Shown: positions 20,366 through 28,729 of the stretch, one piece after another
Numbering within the stretch: the first letter of the stretch is position 1
How the letters are laid out: each line of letters opens with the position of its first letter
DNA from: a virus
Strand: one strand, 5' to 3'
DNA length: 31,615 nucleotides
IMG/VR virus record: IMGVR_UViG_3300030389_000568
Coordinates: 1-31,615 of that record
Position numbers and translations under genes: made by a program
The notes under the pieces: model-generated
Database searches by the model: none
The model's input: the letters and a program-made list of their open reading frames with translations, nothing else
Told to the model about the DNA's origin: nothing

Positions 20366-21592
20366 ATGTCAAAGACATTAAAAGAACTTAGGAGCGAAAA
20401 GAACATTAAATCTGATGAATTAATGGAAATTTTTGACTCCGTTGAAGAAATGTCCGAATTATCTTCCGATCAAAAAGAAGAGATCAAAAGAAGAAACAAT
20501 GAACTAGCTGAACTTGGAGACTCAATTACAGAACTTCAATCATTAGAAGAAATTAAAGCTTCTAATAAAAAGGTAGAAGAGAAAGTTGCTAAAACTGCTC
20601 CTATCTATCAAGAAGAAGTAGAAGAAGCTCCTAAAACACTAGGGCAACAATTCTTAGAATCACAAGCTTATAAGAGTTTTATGGATCATGGATTAAAAAA
20701 TATTCCATTCGAGTCAAAAACAACTGTAACAACTTCTGTATGGGAAAGAGATACAATCTATCAACAGGTTATACCTGCAATAGAGCCAAATCCTAATCCA
20801 GCATTAGATCTTGTTGATTCAATTAATACAGATCAAACAACTTACTACTTCTTACAAGAGGGTGCTACAAATAACGCTGCTGAAAAAGCAGAGGGAGCAG
20901 CTTCAGGAGAAGATGCATTCACATATACCGCAGTAACTGCACCTGTGAGAAAATTCATCACAACCTTGCCTATTACAGCAGAGTTGCTTGAAGATCAAGC
21001 AGGAGCGCAAGCATATTTTGATGGCAGACTTGCTAATCACGTTATGCAGAGATTAGAAAAACAATTCCTAATCGGCGGTGGTGTAGCACCTGAAATAAAA
21101 GGTCTTACACAACAAACAGGCATAAATACAATCACTTACACTGCTGGAGCATTTCCTGCAACTGCTGGTGGTAAGTTAAGAACTGTTTTGGATGGTATCA
21201 AAGATGTAGAAGTTAATGGTAAATTAGCTCCGGACGCAGTATTAATGAGTCCAGCAGCTTATAACGCATTAGTAGCACAAGTTGATGGAAACAACAACTT
21301 CATGCTCGGTGCATCTGCATTAGCTGGTACTCCTACAATATGGGGATTACCTGTAACTAAATCATCTCAGATCGGTGGAGCAGTATCTACAACAATTGAT
21401 GTTGTCGTAGGTGCATTCGGTGGTGGCTTAGCAGCTAATCACGTATTTAGAAGAGGAATGGAAATTTCCATCTCTGATTCAAATGCTGATGGAGACTTTG
21501 CTAAAGATATACTTACAGTTAAAGCATCATTACGTTATGCATTAGCCGTGTATAAACCCCAAGCATTCACAAGAATCAACGATATAGAATAA
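20366..21592 (+). CDS. Major capsid protein, HK97 fold
   Basis: 408 aa with AAAGGAG before ATG. The first about 95 residues are a charged coiled coil (delta-like domain) that the protease probably removes. The rest has TVWERDTIYQQVIP, GATNNAAEKAEG, APVRKFITTLPITAELLED, FLIGGGVAPEIKGL and the MSPAAYNALVAQVDGNN loop, all usual in HK97-type capsids. It assembles the icosahedral shell. A possible structured RNA sits just after its stop and could give it a separate expression level. Confidence 0.9.
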   Translation: MSKTLKELRSEKNIKSDELMEIFDSVEEMSELSSDQKEEIKRRNNELAELGDSITELQSLEEIKASNKKVEEKVAKTAPIYQEEVEEAPKTLGQQFLESQAYKSFMDHGLKNIPFESKTTVTTSVWERDTIYQQVIPAIEPNPNPALDLVDSINTDQTTYYFLQEGATNNAAEKAEGAASGEDAFTYTAVTAPVRKFITTLPITAELLEDQAGAQAYFDGRLANHVMQRLEKQFLIGGGVAPEIKGLTQQTGINTITYTAGAFPATAGGKLRTVLDGIKDVEVNGKLAPDAVLMSPAAYNALVAQVDGNNNFMLGASALAGTPTIWGLPVTKSSQIGGAVSTTIDVVVGAFGGGLAANHVFRRGMEISISDSNADGDFAKDILTVKASLRYALAVYKPQAFTRINDIE

Positions 21593-21602
21593 AATTATGG
21601 AT

Positions 21603-21651
21603 AAGCAGAGTCATAGCTTCGTTATGAGTAATGAAATTATTGACTCTGCTT
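21603..21651 (+). ncRNA. Possible three-way-junction RNA after capsid gene
   Basis: AAGCAGAGTCA (21603-21613) pairs perfectly with TGACTCTGCTT (21641-21651), 11 bp. Inside are two hairpins: ATAGC-TTC-GTTAT (21613-21625, one G-U, sharing one base with the outer stem) and TAAT-GAA-ATTA (21629-21639). The U run after it is short, so it is not a clear terminator. It may be an mRNA stability element, attenuator or processing site for high capsid expression. Confidence 0.55.
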
Positions 21652-21674
21652 TACCACAAGAAAAGGAGAAAAAC

Positions 21675-21860
21675 ATGAAACTTATCGAAAAAGAAAACGA
21701 CAAAGTTTGGAAAGATAACAAAACAGGTAAATTACAAAAAGGTAAAGAATGTCCATTTACTTCAGGAGTTCTTGTAGCAGGTATCGGAGATCCTGTTCCT
21801 GATATGCCAAAAGCTAAAAAACCTGAAACAAAAGCAGTAAAACCAAAAGAAAATAAATAA
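21675..21860 (+). CDS. Small head-tail region protein, 61 aa
   Basis: ATG 21675 has AAAGGAG 6 bases upstream. An in-frame ATG at 21597 lies before the hairpin and has no RBS, so I start here. The sequence is KEKDNKVW-type charged with KGKECPFTSG and a Lys/Pro-rich tail (PKAKKPETKAVKPKENK). Such basic tails suit DNA or capsid contact. The family is not recognised. Confidence 0.5.
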   Translation: MKLIEKENDKVWKDNKTGKLQKGKECPFTSGVLVAGIGDPVPDMPKAKKPETKAVKPKENK

Positions 21861-21910
21861 TCTTTTGTGGTTTGACGAAATAATATTAGACGATTTAGAC
21901 GAGGAATTAG

Positions 21911-22606
21911 ATGAGTCATCAATACGTAGATAAAACTGAGTTAAAAACATTCTTAGGAATGTCCGGATCAGGACAGGATAATAACTTAGATTTTGCATTA
22001 GATGCAGCATCTGCTGCTATTGATGACTTCTGTGGTAGAGTTTTTTACGCTACTTCTTCTACTGAGGATCGTCATTATGACTGTGAGTTTACTGATTTTG
22101 CTTATGTTGATGATATAGCAACAACAACAGGATTAGTTGTAAAGACTCTAAACGTTGATGGTACAGATCACGAAACATTGACACTTGGAACTGATTTTTA
22201 TTTATATCCTCATAATGCAGATAAATTAGATCCAAAGATGCCATTCGATAAGATCGTTATGGCAATAAAAAATGGAGGTAAGATACTTCCTACCTCATAT
22301 CCAAAAAGCTTAAAAGTAACTGCTAAATTTGGTTTTCCTGTACAGACAGGATCAGAAACAGTTCCAGCAGCAATATTACAAGCAACACTTATTCAAGCGT
22401 CTAGGTTTTTTCAAAGAAAGAATAGTCCAATGGGATTCTCAGGTAATCCGGAAACAGGCCAAGCTCCTGTAATATTTCTTTCTGAATTAGATCCTGATGT
22501 TCAAACTTTATGTAAAAAATTTAAAAAATCTACCATAACTCTTGCTAGTGGAAGGCCTTACGTTGGCATAACACAAGTAAATAGGAATAGGGTTTATGGA
22601 GCATGA
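21911..22606 (+). CDS. Head-tail connector protein
   Basis: 231 aa with GAGGAA before ATG. ALDAASAAIDDFCGRVFY is the recognisable first-helix pattern of connector proteins in actinophages, followed by a DIATTTGLVVKTLNVDG strand set and VPAAILQATLIQASRFFQRK helix. It would join portal to the tail. Overlaps the next gene by 4 bases (GCATGA). Confidence 0.75.
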   Translation: MSHQYVDKTELKTFLGMSGSGQDNNLDFALDAASAAIDDFCGRVFYATSSTEDRHYDCEFTDFAYVDDIATTTGLVVKTLNVDGTDHETLTLGTDFYLYPHNADKLDPKMPFDKIVMAIKNGGKILPTSYPKSLKVTAKFGFPVQTGSETVPAAILQATLIQASRFFQRKNSPMGFSGNPETGQAPVIFLSELDPDVQTLCKKFKKSTITLASGRPYVGITQVNRNRVYGA

Positions 22607-23157
22607 AATTAACTCTTAACGGTGCTTTAGATCTAAGTAAATCTATAAATAGTCAAACTATCTTTAACAAGAGATCATTAGAAACTTTCAATGAATTAGG
22701 AAGATTTTTAAAACAAGACTCAAAAGATAGATTAAGACTTCCTCCATCTCCTAGATCTAAATCATCAAAATCAACAGGTAAAACAAGAGATTCTATATTT
22801 GTAGCTAAATTAGGTAATACCAATAGACTAAGAATGAGTCAGGGTATAAAACTTGCATCAAGTTCTAAAACAGCACCGTTTATACACGGTAAACCTATTT
22901 TCAGAAGTTTTAAACCAATAAAAAGAACAAAACCATTCTTTCCTCCATATAAGAAAGGATCTTCATTAGCACAATGGGCAGCAAGAGGAACTCCAAAACT
23001 AAATGCTTTCTTAGTAGCTAGAGCAATATCTCAAAGAGGTTTGAAAATGAAACCATTCATTGGCGGTGCGGTCTTTGAGAATCAGGACAAAATAAAAAAG
23101 GAACTAGATGACATGATGGAAAATATAGCTAGAGATATAGCAAGATCGGTTAAGTAA
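22603..23157 (+). CDS. HK97 gp10-like tail completion / neck protein
   Basis: 184 aa, with a high Lys/Arg content. An early helix (LETFNELGRFLKQDSKDRLRL) is followed by basic segments with proline (KPIKRTKPFFPPYKKGSS), and FLVARAISQRGLKMKPFIGGAV is typical of this family. It sits between connector and tail terminator, where gp10-like proteins usually lie. The ATG overlaps the connector stop and its TAA overlaps the next ATG. Confidence 0.65.
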   Translation: MKLTLNGALDLSKSINSQTIFNKRSLETFNELGRFLKQDSKDRLRLPPSPRSKSSKSTGKTRDSIFVAKLGNTNRLRMSQGIKLASSSKTAPFIHGKPIFRSFKPIKRTKPFFPPYKKGSSLAQWAARGTPKLNAFLVARAISQRGLKMKPFIGGAVFENQDKIKKELDDMMENIARDIARSVK

Positions 23158-23567
23158 TGGCTACTTTTACAAGTATTAGGGATGGATTAAAAACAAGATT
23201 AGAGACTATATCAAGTCTTACTGTATATGATATTGTTCCTGATTTTCTTGATCCTCCAGCAGTAATAATCGCTCCATTCAATACATTGAACTTTGATTCA
23301 ACAATGCAACGTGGTAGTGATACTTATGAAATACCGGTAATTCTTTATATACAAAAAGTAGATGCACAATCTGCTCAAGATTCCTTAGACGCATTTTTAG
23401 CAAGTTCAGGATCAGACAGTATAAAGGCAGCAATCGAGGGAGATATAACTTTGGGAGGTGCAGCAATGTCTGTTAGAGTAGTAAGTGCAACTGATTATGG
23501 AGAATATGAAGTGTCTCAGGGTACTTCTTTTCTCGGAGTAACATTTATAGTTGAGGTTATAGGATGA
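23157..23567 (+). CDS. Tail terminator protein
   Basis: 136 aa, helix at the start (IRDGLKTRLETIS), then a beta region with VIIAPF, TYEIPVILYIQ and a late TFIVEVIG strand. The order between neck and tail-tube genes and the fold pattern match tail terminators that cap the tail tube. Starts at the overlap with the preceding stop (TAATG). Ends with a 4-base overlap. Confidence 0.7.
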   Translation: MATFTSIRDGLKTRLETISSLTVYDIVPDFLDPPAVIIAPFNTLNFDSTMQRGSDTYEIPVILYIQKVDAQSAQDSLDAFLASSGSDSIKAAIEGDITLGGAAMSVRVVSATDYGEYEVSQGTSFLGVTFIVEVIG

Positions 23568-23812
23568 AAATTAAAATATTAATCGGAAGTAACTTTCCGG
23601 ATGGAAAAGAAGAAAAGAGAGTAGAGGCAGGAGACGTTCTTGAAGTTGATGACAAAATCGCTAAAAGTTTGATAAAGAATAAAGCTGCAGTAAAATTTGA
23701 TAATGATAAAAAATCTAAAAAAACTAAAAAAAGAGCTAGAAATAAAGATGGGAGTTTTAAAGCAGATGATCCTACAACTCCTGAAAACGAAGCTTGGGAG
23801 GTAACTGAATAA
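23564..23812 (+). CDS. Small tail-region protein (82 aa)
   Basis: Begins KIKILIGSNFPDGKEEKRVE and AGDVLEVDDKIAKSLIKN, a beta strand plus short helix, then a Lys-rich middle and KDGSFKADDPTTPENEAWE end. I recognise the RVEAGDV.E...K...L...AA pattern from small proteins beside tail tube genes in actinophages; the role is not known. Both ends overlap neighbours by a few bases. Confidence 0.6.
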   Translation: MKIKILIGSNFPDGKEEKRVEAGDVLEVDDKIAKSLIKNKAAVKFDNDKKSKKTKKRARNKDGSFKADDPTTPENEAWEVTE

Positions 23813-24531
23813 TGCCAACATTTAATCATGGTAAAGATGCAGTTGTTATTCTTGATAATACTAATTTGAGTACAACTCTTACGGATCTTTCTGTTTCACT
23901 TACAGCTGATGTAAGCGAAACAAGTACGTTTTCAAGTTCTTCTAAAAGCTATGTAAGTGGCTTAAAGGACGGAAATGCTACGGCGAGTGGCTTCTTTGAA
24001 ACATCAAGCCCCGACTCAGATGCAGAGTACTTAGCTCAATTAGGTGGATCGGGATCTGCTTTCTCAATTGCTCCGAGCGGATATACAAGAGGAAATCCTA
24101 CTACTCTAGGATCTGTACTTGAAACATCATACGACAGATCAGCGGATATAGCAGGAATAGTTGCTGTAGCCGTAGCTTTCCAATTTGATGAAGATACTTT
24201 TGATGGTAAAAGTTTGGTTGCTCCAGCAGCTTTTACTACTACTTCAACTGAAACCTCAGTTGATTTTGGAGCAGCAGGTACAAATGGAGGTGGAGCAGCT
24301 ATTCATGTAACAGCGGCTAGTGGTACTTCTCCTACATTAGATGCCAAAATACAAACAAGTGCAGATAATGTTTCGTTTTCTGATTACATTACATTTAGTC
24401 AATTAACAACAACAGGATCTGAATTTAAAACAAATACAAGTAATCCAGCAAGATACGCAAGAGCGGTACTAACAATAGGAGGATCTTCTCCTAGTTTTAC
24501 TGTTGCGATTAGTTTTGGACATGGAAGATAA
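23812..24531 (+). CDS. Major tail tube protein A with extra C-terminal domain
   Basis: 239 aa. Residues 1 to about 125 are closely parallel to the next gene (PTFNHGKDAVV, LTDLSVSLTADVSETSTFS, YVSGLKDG, GNPTTLGSVLETSYDRSADIAG). After a Thr-rich joint, a domain of about 100 residues (NGGGAAIHVTAASGTSPTLD, SSPSFTVAISFGHGR) resembles a beta-sandwich added to many actinophage tail proteins. It probably forms the tail tube or decorates it. Confidence 0.8.
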   Translation: MPTFNHGKDAVVILDNTNLSTTLTDLSVSLTADVSETSTFSSSSKSYVSGLKDGNATASGFFETSSPDSDAEYLAQLGGSGSAFSIAPSGYTRGNPTTLGSVLETSYDRSADIAGIVAVAVAFQFDEDTFDGKSLVAPAAFTTTSTETSVDFGAAGTNGGGAAIHVTAASGTSPTLDAKIQTSADNVSFSDYITFSQLTTTGSEFKTNTSNPARYARAVLTIGGSSPSFTVAISFGHGR

Positions 24532-24540
24532 AGGAGAATA

Positions 24541-24948
24541 ATGCCAACATTTACACACGGAAAGAATGCAGCATTCAAGTTTGATGATTCAGGTGGTACA
24601 ATTAGAGACGTATCAAATGTTCTTACTGATGTAGCAGTATCAAGAACAGCTGATGTTAGCGAAGTAAGCGCTTTCAGTAATTCTAGTAAAGCGTTCGTGA
24701 GTGGCTTAAAGGATGGCACAATAACATTAACAGGCACATTCGATGCAACTGTTAATGGTTATTTAACAGGTATTCTTGGATCTGAAGTCGATTTCGAGTT
24801 CTATCCAATAGGAACTACCGGAGGTAATCCAAAAGCTAGTGGAAAAGCAATATTGACTTCTTACGATAGAACTCCGGATATTGCCGGAGCCGTAGGATTC
24901 AGCGCGGCTTTTCAAATTACAGGCGACGTTACTGAGGGTACAGCTTAG
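24541..24948 (+). CDS. Major tail tube protein B (paralogue without the extra domain)
   Basis: 135 aa with AAAGGAG. PTFTHGKNAAF, VLTDVAVSRTADVSEVSAFS, FVSGLKDGTITLTG, GNPKASGKAILTSYDRTPDIAG and an A/V-rich end match protein A over its whole length. The two are tandem paralogues. B may be the main tube subunit and A the decorated minor one, as in phages with two tube forms, though ratios cannot be seen here. Confidence 0.8.
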   Translation: MPTFTHGKNAAFKFDDSGGTIRDVSNVLTDVAVSRTADVSEVSAFSNSSKAFVSGLKDGTITLTGTFDATVNGYLTGILGSEVDFEFYPIGTTGGNPKASGKAILTSYDRTPDIAGAVGFSAAFQITGDVTEGTA

Positions 24949-24978
24949 AATATAGATTAACAAATAAAGGAGATCTAT

Positions 24979-25335
24979 ATGAAAAGATTAAAACTTGAAG
25001 ATATATCTAATCCTCCTGCATTAAAAACTCAGGAGGTAGAATTAGAACAATGGAATAAATCTGTTGTTGTTCAGGGATTAACTAAAGCAGATACCGTAGA
25101 AATAAACGAACTATCTGAAAATGAAGATGGTATAAGAGATGATGTTCTTTTTGAGAAATATCTACTCTTAAAAGGATTAAAAGATCCTGAATTAGAATCA
25201 TTAGAAGATGTTGAAAAATTCTACTCTAAAGCGACTCCACAAATAATTGATCAGATTCTTTTAGGTGTCTATAAGTGTATGGCATGGACAAAGGAGGATC
25301 AAGCTAATATAGCGGATCAATTTCGAGAAGAATGA
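24979..25335 (+). CDS. Tail assembly chaperone, unshifted product (gpG-like)
   Basis: 118 aa with AAAGGAG site. The acidic helical sequence (ELEQWNKSVVVQGLTKADTVE, VEKFYSKATPQIIDQILLGV, TKEDQANIADQFREE) lies exactly between tail tube and tape measure, where chaperone genes sit. It ends at TGA 25333. A second open frame begins at 25313 and continues to the next gene start, as in gpG/gpGT pairs. Confidence 0.75.
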   Translation: MKRLKLEDISNPPALKTQEVELEQWNKSVVVQGLTKADTVEINELSENEDGIRDDVLFEKYLLLKGLKDPELESLEDVEKFYSKATPQIIDQILLGVYKCMAWTKEDQANIADQFREE

Positions 25336-25513
25336 TGAAATCGCTTTTGAGTTCAGATTAGCTTTAGATCTAGGGATGACGGTAGATCAACTAAGAAAAC
25401 AGATGTCCGTTAAGGAGTTTGAGTCTTGGAAGTTATACTATATAGATAAAAATAAAAAGGAAGCTAAAGCAATGACAGAAGCTCAAGCAAGAGGAAAGTT
25501 AGGGAGGAGATAA
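24979..25513 (+). CDS. Tail assembly chaperone, +1 frameshifted product (gpGT-like)
   Basis: The second frame from 25313 (TAG before it) to TAA 25511-25513 encodes EFRLALDLGMTVDQLRK, then SVKEFESWKLYY and a basic end KLGRR. This is the T-type half found after gpG (A.DLGMT...L... .EF..W..Y). No start codon or RBS serves it alone. A +1 slip at UUU-CGA (25321-25324) would join 115 residues of the first frame to 62 of the second, giving 177 aa. It should guide the tape measure during tail assembly. Confidence 0.7.
25321..25324 (+). other. Likely +1 frameshift site UUU_C
   Basis: In the first frame the codons read CAA UUU CGA GAA GAA UGA. A peptidyl tRNA-Phe on UUU can slip one base to UUC with full pairing, while CGA (rare here) waits in the A site. 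This gives continued reading as GAG AAG AAU GAU GAA. The window for any shift is only 25313-25335. A -2 slip would also connect the frames, but I see no good repeat for it. Confidence 0.6.
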
Positions 25514-27469
25514 ATGGCTAGTGCAACACTAGAGATGATCCTGAAACTTTCGGGAGTAGATAAAACTTCAAGAGGTCTTGATAAGGTTTCTAAATCCGCT
25601 AAAGACTTAGACGATACTGTAAATCATTCAACTAAATCTAATCAAAGATTCGGTCAAAGTATGTCCGGTCTCGGTAAAGTTGCAGTAGCAGGTGGTGCTA
25701 TATTTGCAGGTAAAGTTCTTTTTGATTTCTCTAAACAAGCAGTAAACGCAGCGGTTGCAGCAGATGAGGCAGCAGCAGCTTTTGGAACTACATTCGGATC
25801 TGCAGCAGAAAGAGCAACACAATTCTTAGAGGGTTTTGCTAATAAAGCAGGTTTAACTGTTGGAGAGGCACAACAACTTCAAGCTACTTTAGGTGCGGTT
25901 GCACAGGGTATAGGTTTTACACAAGAAGAATCCGCAGATCTTTCTATTGAACTTACAAAAATAGCAGCAGACGTTGCATCTTTCTCAAACATCTCTGCAG
26001 GTGCAGAGCCCGTTCTTCAGGCATTTCGCTCCGCGCTTGTCGGCGAGCGGGAGGCACTTAAGACTTATGGCATCGCGATTACCGAAGCTGAGGTACAAAC
26101 TAAAGCTTTTGAACAAACAGGAAAACTAAACGCTGATCAACTTACACGACAAGAGAAAGCATTTGCTACATTAGCACTTATTCAACAAAAAGCTGCAGTT
26201 CAGATAGGGGATCTTGATAGAACTTTAGAATCTTTCGCCAACCAATCAAGAGCAGCAGGTGCAGAACTAAGAGAACTCAAAGAGGAGATTGGTGCAGAAC
26301 TTATTCCAGCATTACAAGAAATGTTACCAGCATTTAGAGAGTTGGTAGATGATGTATCTCCTAGTGTTGTAAATGCTTTTAGAATTATAGCTGAGGGTGT
26401 AACTAATCTATTCTTAGCATTAGATCGTTTAGGAGATACAGATGAGGGTGTAATATTTTTAATACGTAATTTTTCAAAGTTAGCAGATGAACAAAGAGAA
26501 CTTAATGAAGTACAAAAGTTTCTTAATAGAACTACAACAGAAACTATTGTAAAAGCTGCTTTATTATCTAAAAGATCACAACAACTTAGACAACAAACAT
26601 TATTACAAAGAGTTGAGTTTGAAAAAAATGCAGTGGTATTAAAGAAACAAGCAATTCCAGCTTTACAAAAATATTTAGAGTTTGTTCAATTATTAACAGG
26701 AGATGAGGATGATTTAACAGATTCAGAATTAGGATTACAAGACGCTAAAGATAGAGTTTCTGAAGCTACAAGAAAAGAGGCATTAGCTACAGCAGAAGAA
26801 AGATTACAAAAGAAAGAATTACAAGCACAAATTCAAGAACTCTTATTCTTTCAAGAAAAAGGAGTAAACGTCAGTGAAGAACTAGCAGTAGCACAAGAGA
26901 AATTAAGACTTGTAGAATTTGAACTTACAAGAGAATCTCAGGAACTTAGAGACGCTAAAAATGAGTTAGCAGACATAGAAGAACAATTAAAAGAAAAAGT
27001 AGATAGTTCCACTGATAAATTAGCAGATCAAGCAGAAACATATCTTAAATTAAATGAAAGAGTTGAGATATTTAAGGAGTTAGCGGCAGATAAAGAGTTT
27101 ATGAAAATAGCTCAGGAATCTGATACGTCAAATGGTTTTCTAGCTATTGGTCTTGATCTTTTGAGTCAATTAGCTGGTGTTCAGGGTTTAGATCAAAGAG
27201 CAACAGAATTAGAAAGATTCGCAGATGCTGCTCAAAGGTTACAAGATGGTGCTCCAAATGTTCCTAGAGTAACTGTACCTACTCCTAGTATTGTTACTGA
27301 TTCTTCAACTCTAAGAGCCGATCAAGCTTTAAGAGATATTGCTAACAACATTGAAGTAAATGTACAAATAGGAGATGAATCAATAGAAGATCTTGTAGTA
27401 ACAACATCTAAGAAAGCAGAGGATAAATCTGCATTCTTTTCAAGATTAGTTGCATCAGGAGCTGAATAA
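25514..27469 (+). CDS. Tape measure protein
   Basis: 651 aa with GGAGGAG before ATG. An N-terminal MASATLEMILKLSGVDKTSR is followed by alternating Ala-rich helices, a conserved SALVGEREALKTYGIAI segment (about 175-191), and long coiled coils to the C-terminus. These are typical of siphovirus tape measures, which set tail length and help DNA ejection. 651 residues would imply a tail of roughly 100 nm by the usual rule. A short GC-rich patch covers the conserved segment. Confidence 0.88.
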   Translation: MASATLEMILKLSGVDKTSRGLDKVSKSAKDLDDTVNHSTKSNQRFGQSMSGLGKVAVAGGAIFAGKVLFDFSKQAVNAAVAADEAAAAFGTTFGSAAERATQFLEGFANKAGLTVGEAQQLQATLGAVAQGIGFTQEESADLSIELTKIAADVASFSNISAGAEPVLQAFRSALVGEREALKTYGIAITEAEVQTKAFEQTGKLNADQLTRQEKAFATLALIQQKAAVQIGDLDRTLESFANQSRAAGAELRELKEEIGAELIPALQEMLPAFRELVDDVSPSVVNAFRIIAEGVTNLFLALDRLGDTDEGVIFLIRNFSKLADEQRELNEVQKFLNRTTTETIVKAALLSKRSQQLRQQTLLQRVEFEKNAVVLKKQAIPALQKYLEFVQLLTGDEDDLTDSELGLQDAKDRVSEATRKEALATAEERLQKKELQAQIQELLFFQEKGVNVSEELAVAQEKLRLVEFELTRESQELRDAKNELADIEEQLKEKVDSSTDKLADQAETYLKLNERVEIFKELAADKEFMKIAQESDTSNGFLAIGLDLLSQLAGVQGLDQRATELERFADAAQRLQDGAPNVPRVTVPTPSIVTDSSTLRADQALRDIANNIEVNVQIGDESIEDLVVTTSKKAEDKSAFFSRLVASGAE

Positions 27470-28713
27470 TGTCAGTAGCTTTTGATTCAGATGTAACCTT
27501 AACTTGTGAAATAGCTTTTGATTCAGATCCTTTAGATTCTTCACAATCATACACAGATGTTTCATCTTTTTTACGTGGTTTTAAGACCACAAGAGGAAGA
27601 GCATCAAACTTAACACAGTTCCAGCCCGGATCTGCATTAATTCAATTAGATAATTCAGATAATAGATTTTCTCCGAATCAAACAACACATTTTTACGATT
27701 CAACTAATAATAGATCTAAAGTACAACCATTAAAAAGGATTAGGATAAAAGCTGCATATTCAGGTACAACATATACAATATTTACAGGTTTTGTAGAAAG
27801 TTTTCCTGTAAGTTATGGAGGACAGGGTGCAGACTCAGTAACAAATATAAGAGCAGTAGATTTATTTAAATTGTTAAATAATGCTACTTTAGACTCGGTT
27901 GGGTGGAAACTTGGAACATCTTTACTTGGACAAACTACAAGACTTGCATTCGAACAACAACAAGAATTATCCTCTGTAAGAGTTGCTAATATTCTTAATT
28001 CTTTTGGATATACAGATCAATCGATCTCAACAGGTCAATTACAAGTACAAACTCAATCAACAACAGATACATTACTTGCTGCATTACAAGCAGTAGAAAG
28101 AGCAGAAAACGGTACTTTTTTTATAGCAGCTAATGGAAATGCAACTTTTAGAGATAGAAACTTTCGTTTAACTAATACAACTACTTCACAAGCTACATTC
28201 GGACAGGGATCAGGAGAACTTAATTATTCTGATATAGTTTCATCCTTTGACGATACTAAAATTCGTAATACTATTCTTATGACAAGAACAGGTGGATCAC
28301 AACAGTCTGCAGTATCAGATGATTCAGTACAAAGGTTTGGAACACATTCAAGATCAGAAACAGGAAGATTAAACATACAGGATTCAGATGTTTTATCAAT
28401 AGCTAAACAAAAGGTAGTAGAAAATGATATACCTCAAACGACTGTAAGACAGTTAAAGTTTCGTCCACAAACTAACACATCAATTTGGCCGAAAGCTTTG
28501 GGTTTAGATATTGGATCTTTTGTAGAAACAAAAGTTACAACTCCGTCAGGTACTATTGAAACTTATGAATTGTTCATAGAAAACATTATTCATAGTGTTG
28601 ATTCAAAAACTAAAACGTGGACATGGCAAATCGGTCTATCTCCAGCAGAAACAGGTGCTTGGATTTTGGGAGTTTCAAAGTTGGGAATTGATACAAACAT
28701 AAGTTATACTTAA
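27469..28713 (+). CDS. Distal tail / tail-tip protein
   Basis: 414 aa, overlapping the tape measure stop (TAATG). Features include VSSFLRGFKTTRGR and then SALIQLDNSDNRFSP in the N-terminal third, which is the familiar minor tail protein pattern in actinophages, and VTNIRAVDLFKLLNNAT, ALQAVERAENGTFFIAANGN, then a C-terminal TWTWQIGLSP strand. It would be the tail-tip hub downstream of the tape measure. A run of ten A's lies between its stop and the next RBS. Confidence 0.75.
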   Translation: MSVAFDSDVTLTCEIAFDSDPLDSSQSYTDVSSFLRGFKTTRGRASNLTQFQPGSALIQLDNSDNRFSPNQTTHFYDSTNNRSKVQPLKRIRIKAAYSGTTYTIFTGFVESFPVSYGGQGADSVTNIRAVDLFKLLNNATLDSVGWKLGTSLLGQTTRLAFEQQQELSSVRVANILNSFGYTDQSISTGQLQVQTQSTTDTLLAALQAVERAENGTFFIAANGNATFRDRNFRLTNTTTSQATFGQGSGELNYSDIVSSFDDTKIRNTILMTRTGGSQQSAVSDDSVQRFGTHSRSETGRLNIQDSDVLSIAKQKVVENDIPQTTVRQLKFRPQTNTSIWPKALGLDIGSFVETKVTTPSGTIETYELFIENIIHSVDSKTKTWTWQIGLSPAETGAWILGVSKLGIDTNISYT

Positions 28714-28729
28714 AAAAAAAAGGAGAATT

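Noticed and set aside
21597-21674. N-terminal extension of the 61-aa protein
   Set aside because: It reads through the three-way hairpin and lacks an RBS; the AAAGGAG-ATG at 21675 is clearly better.
21865-21933. 22-codon acidic ORF (TTG start) ahead of the connector gene
   Set aside because: Poor start signal and overlap with the connector start; could be chance in an AT-rich spacer.
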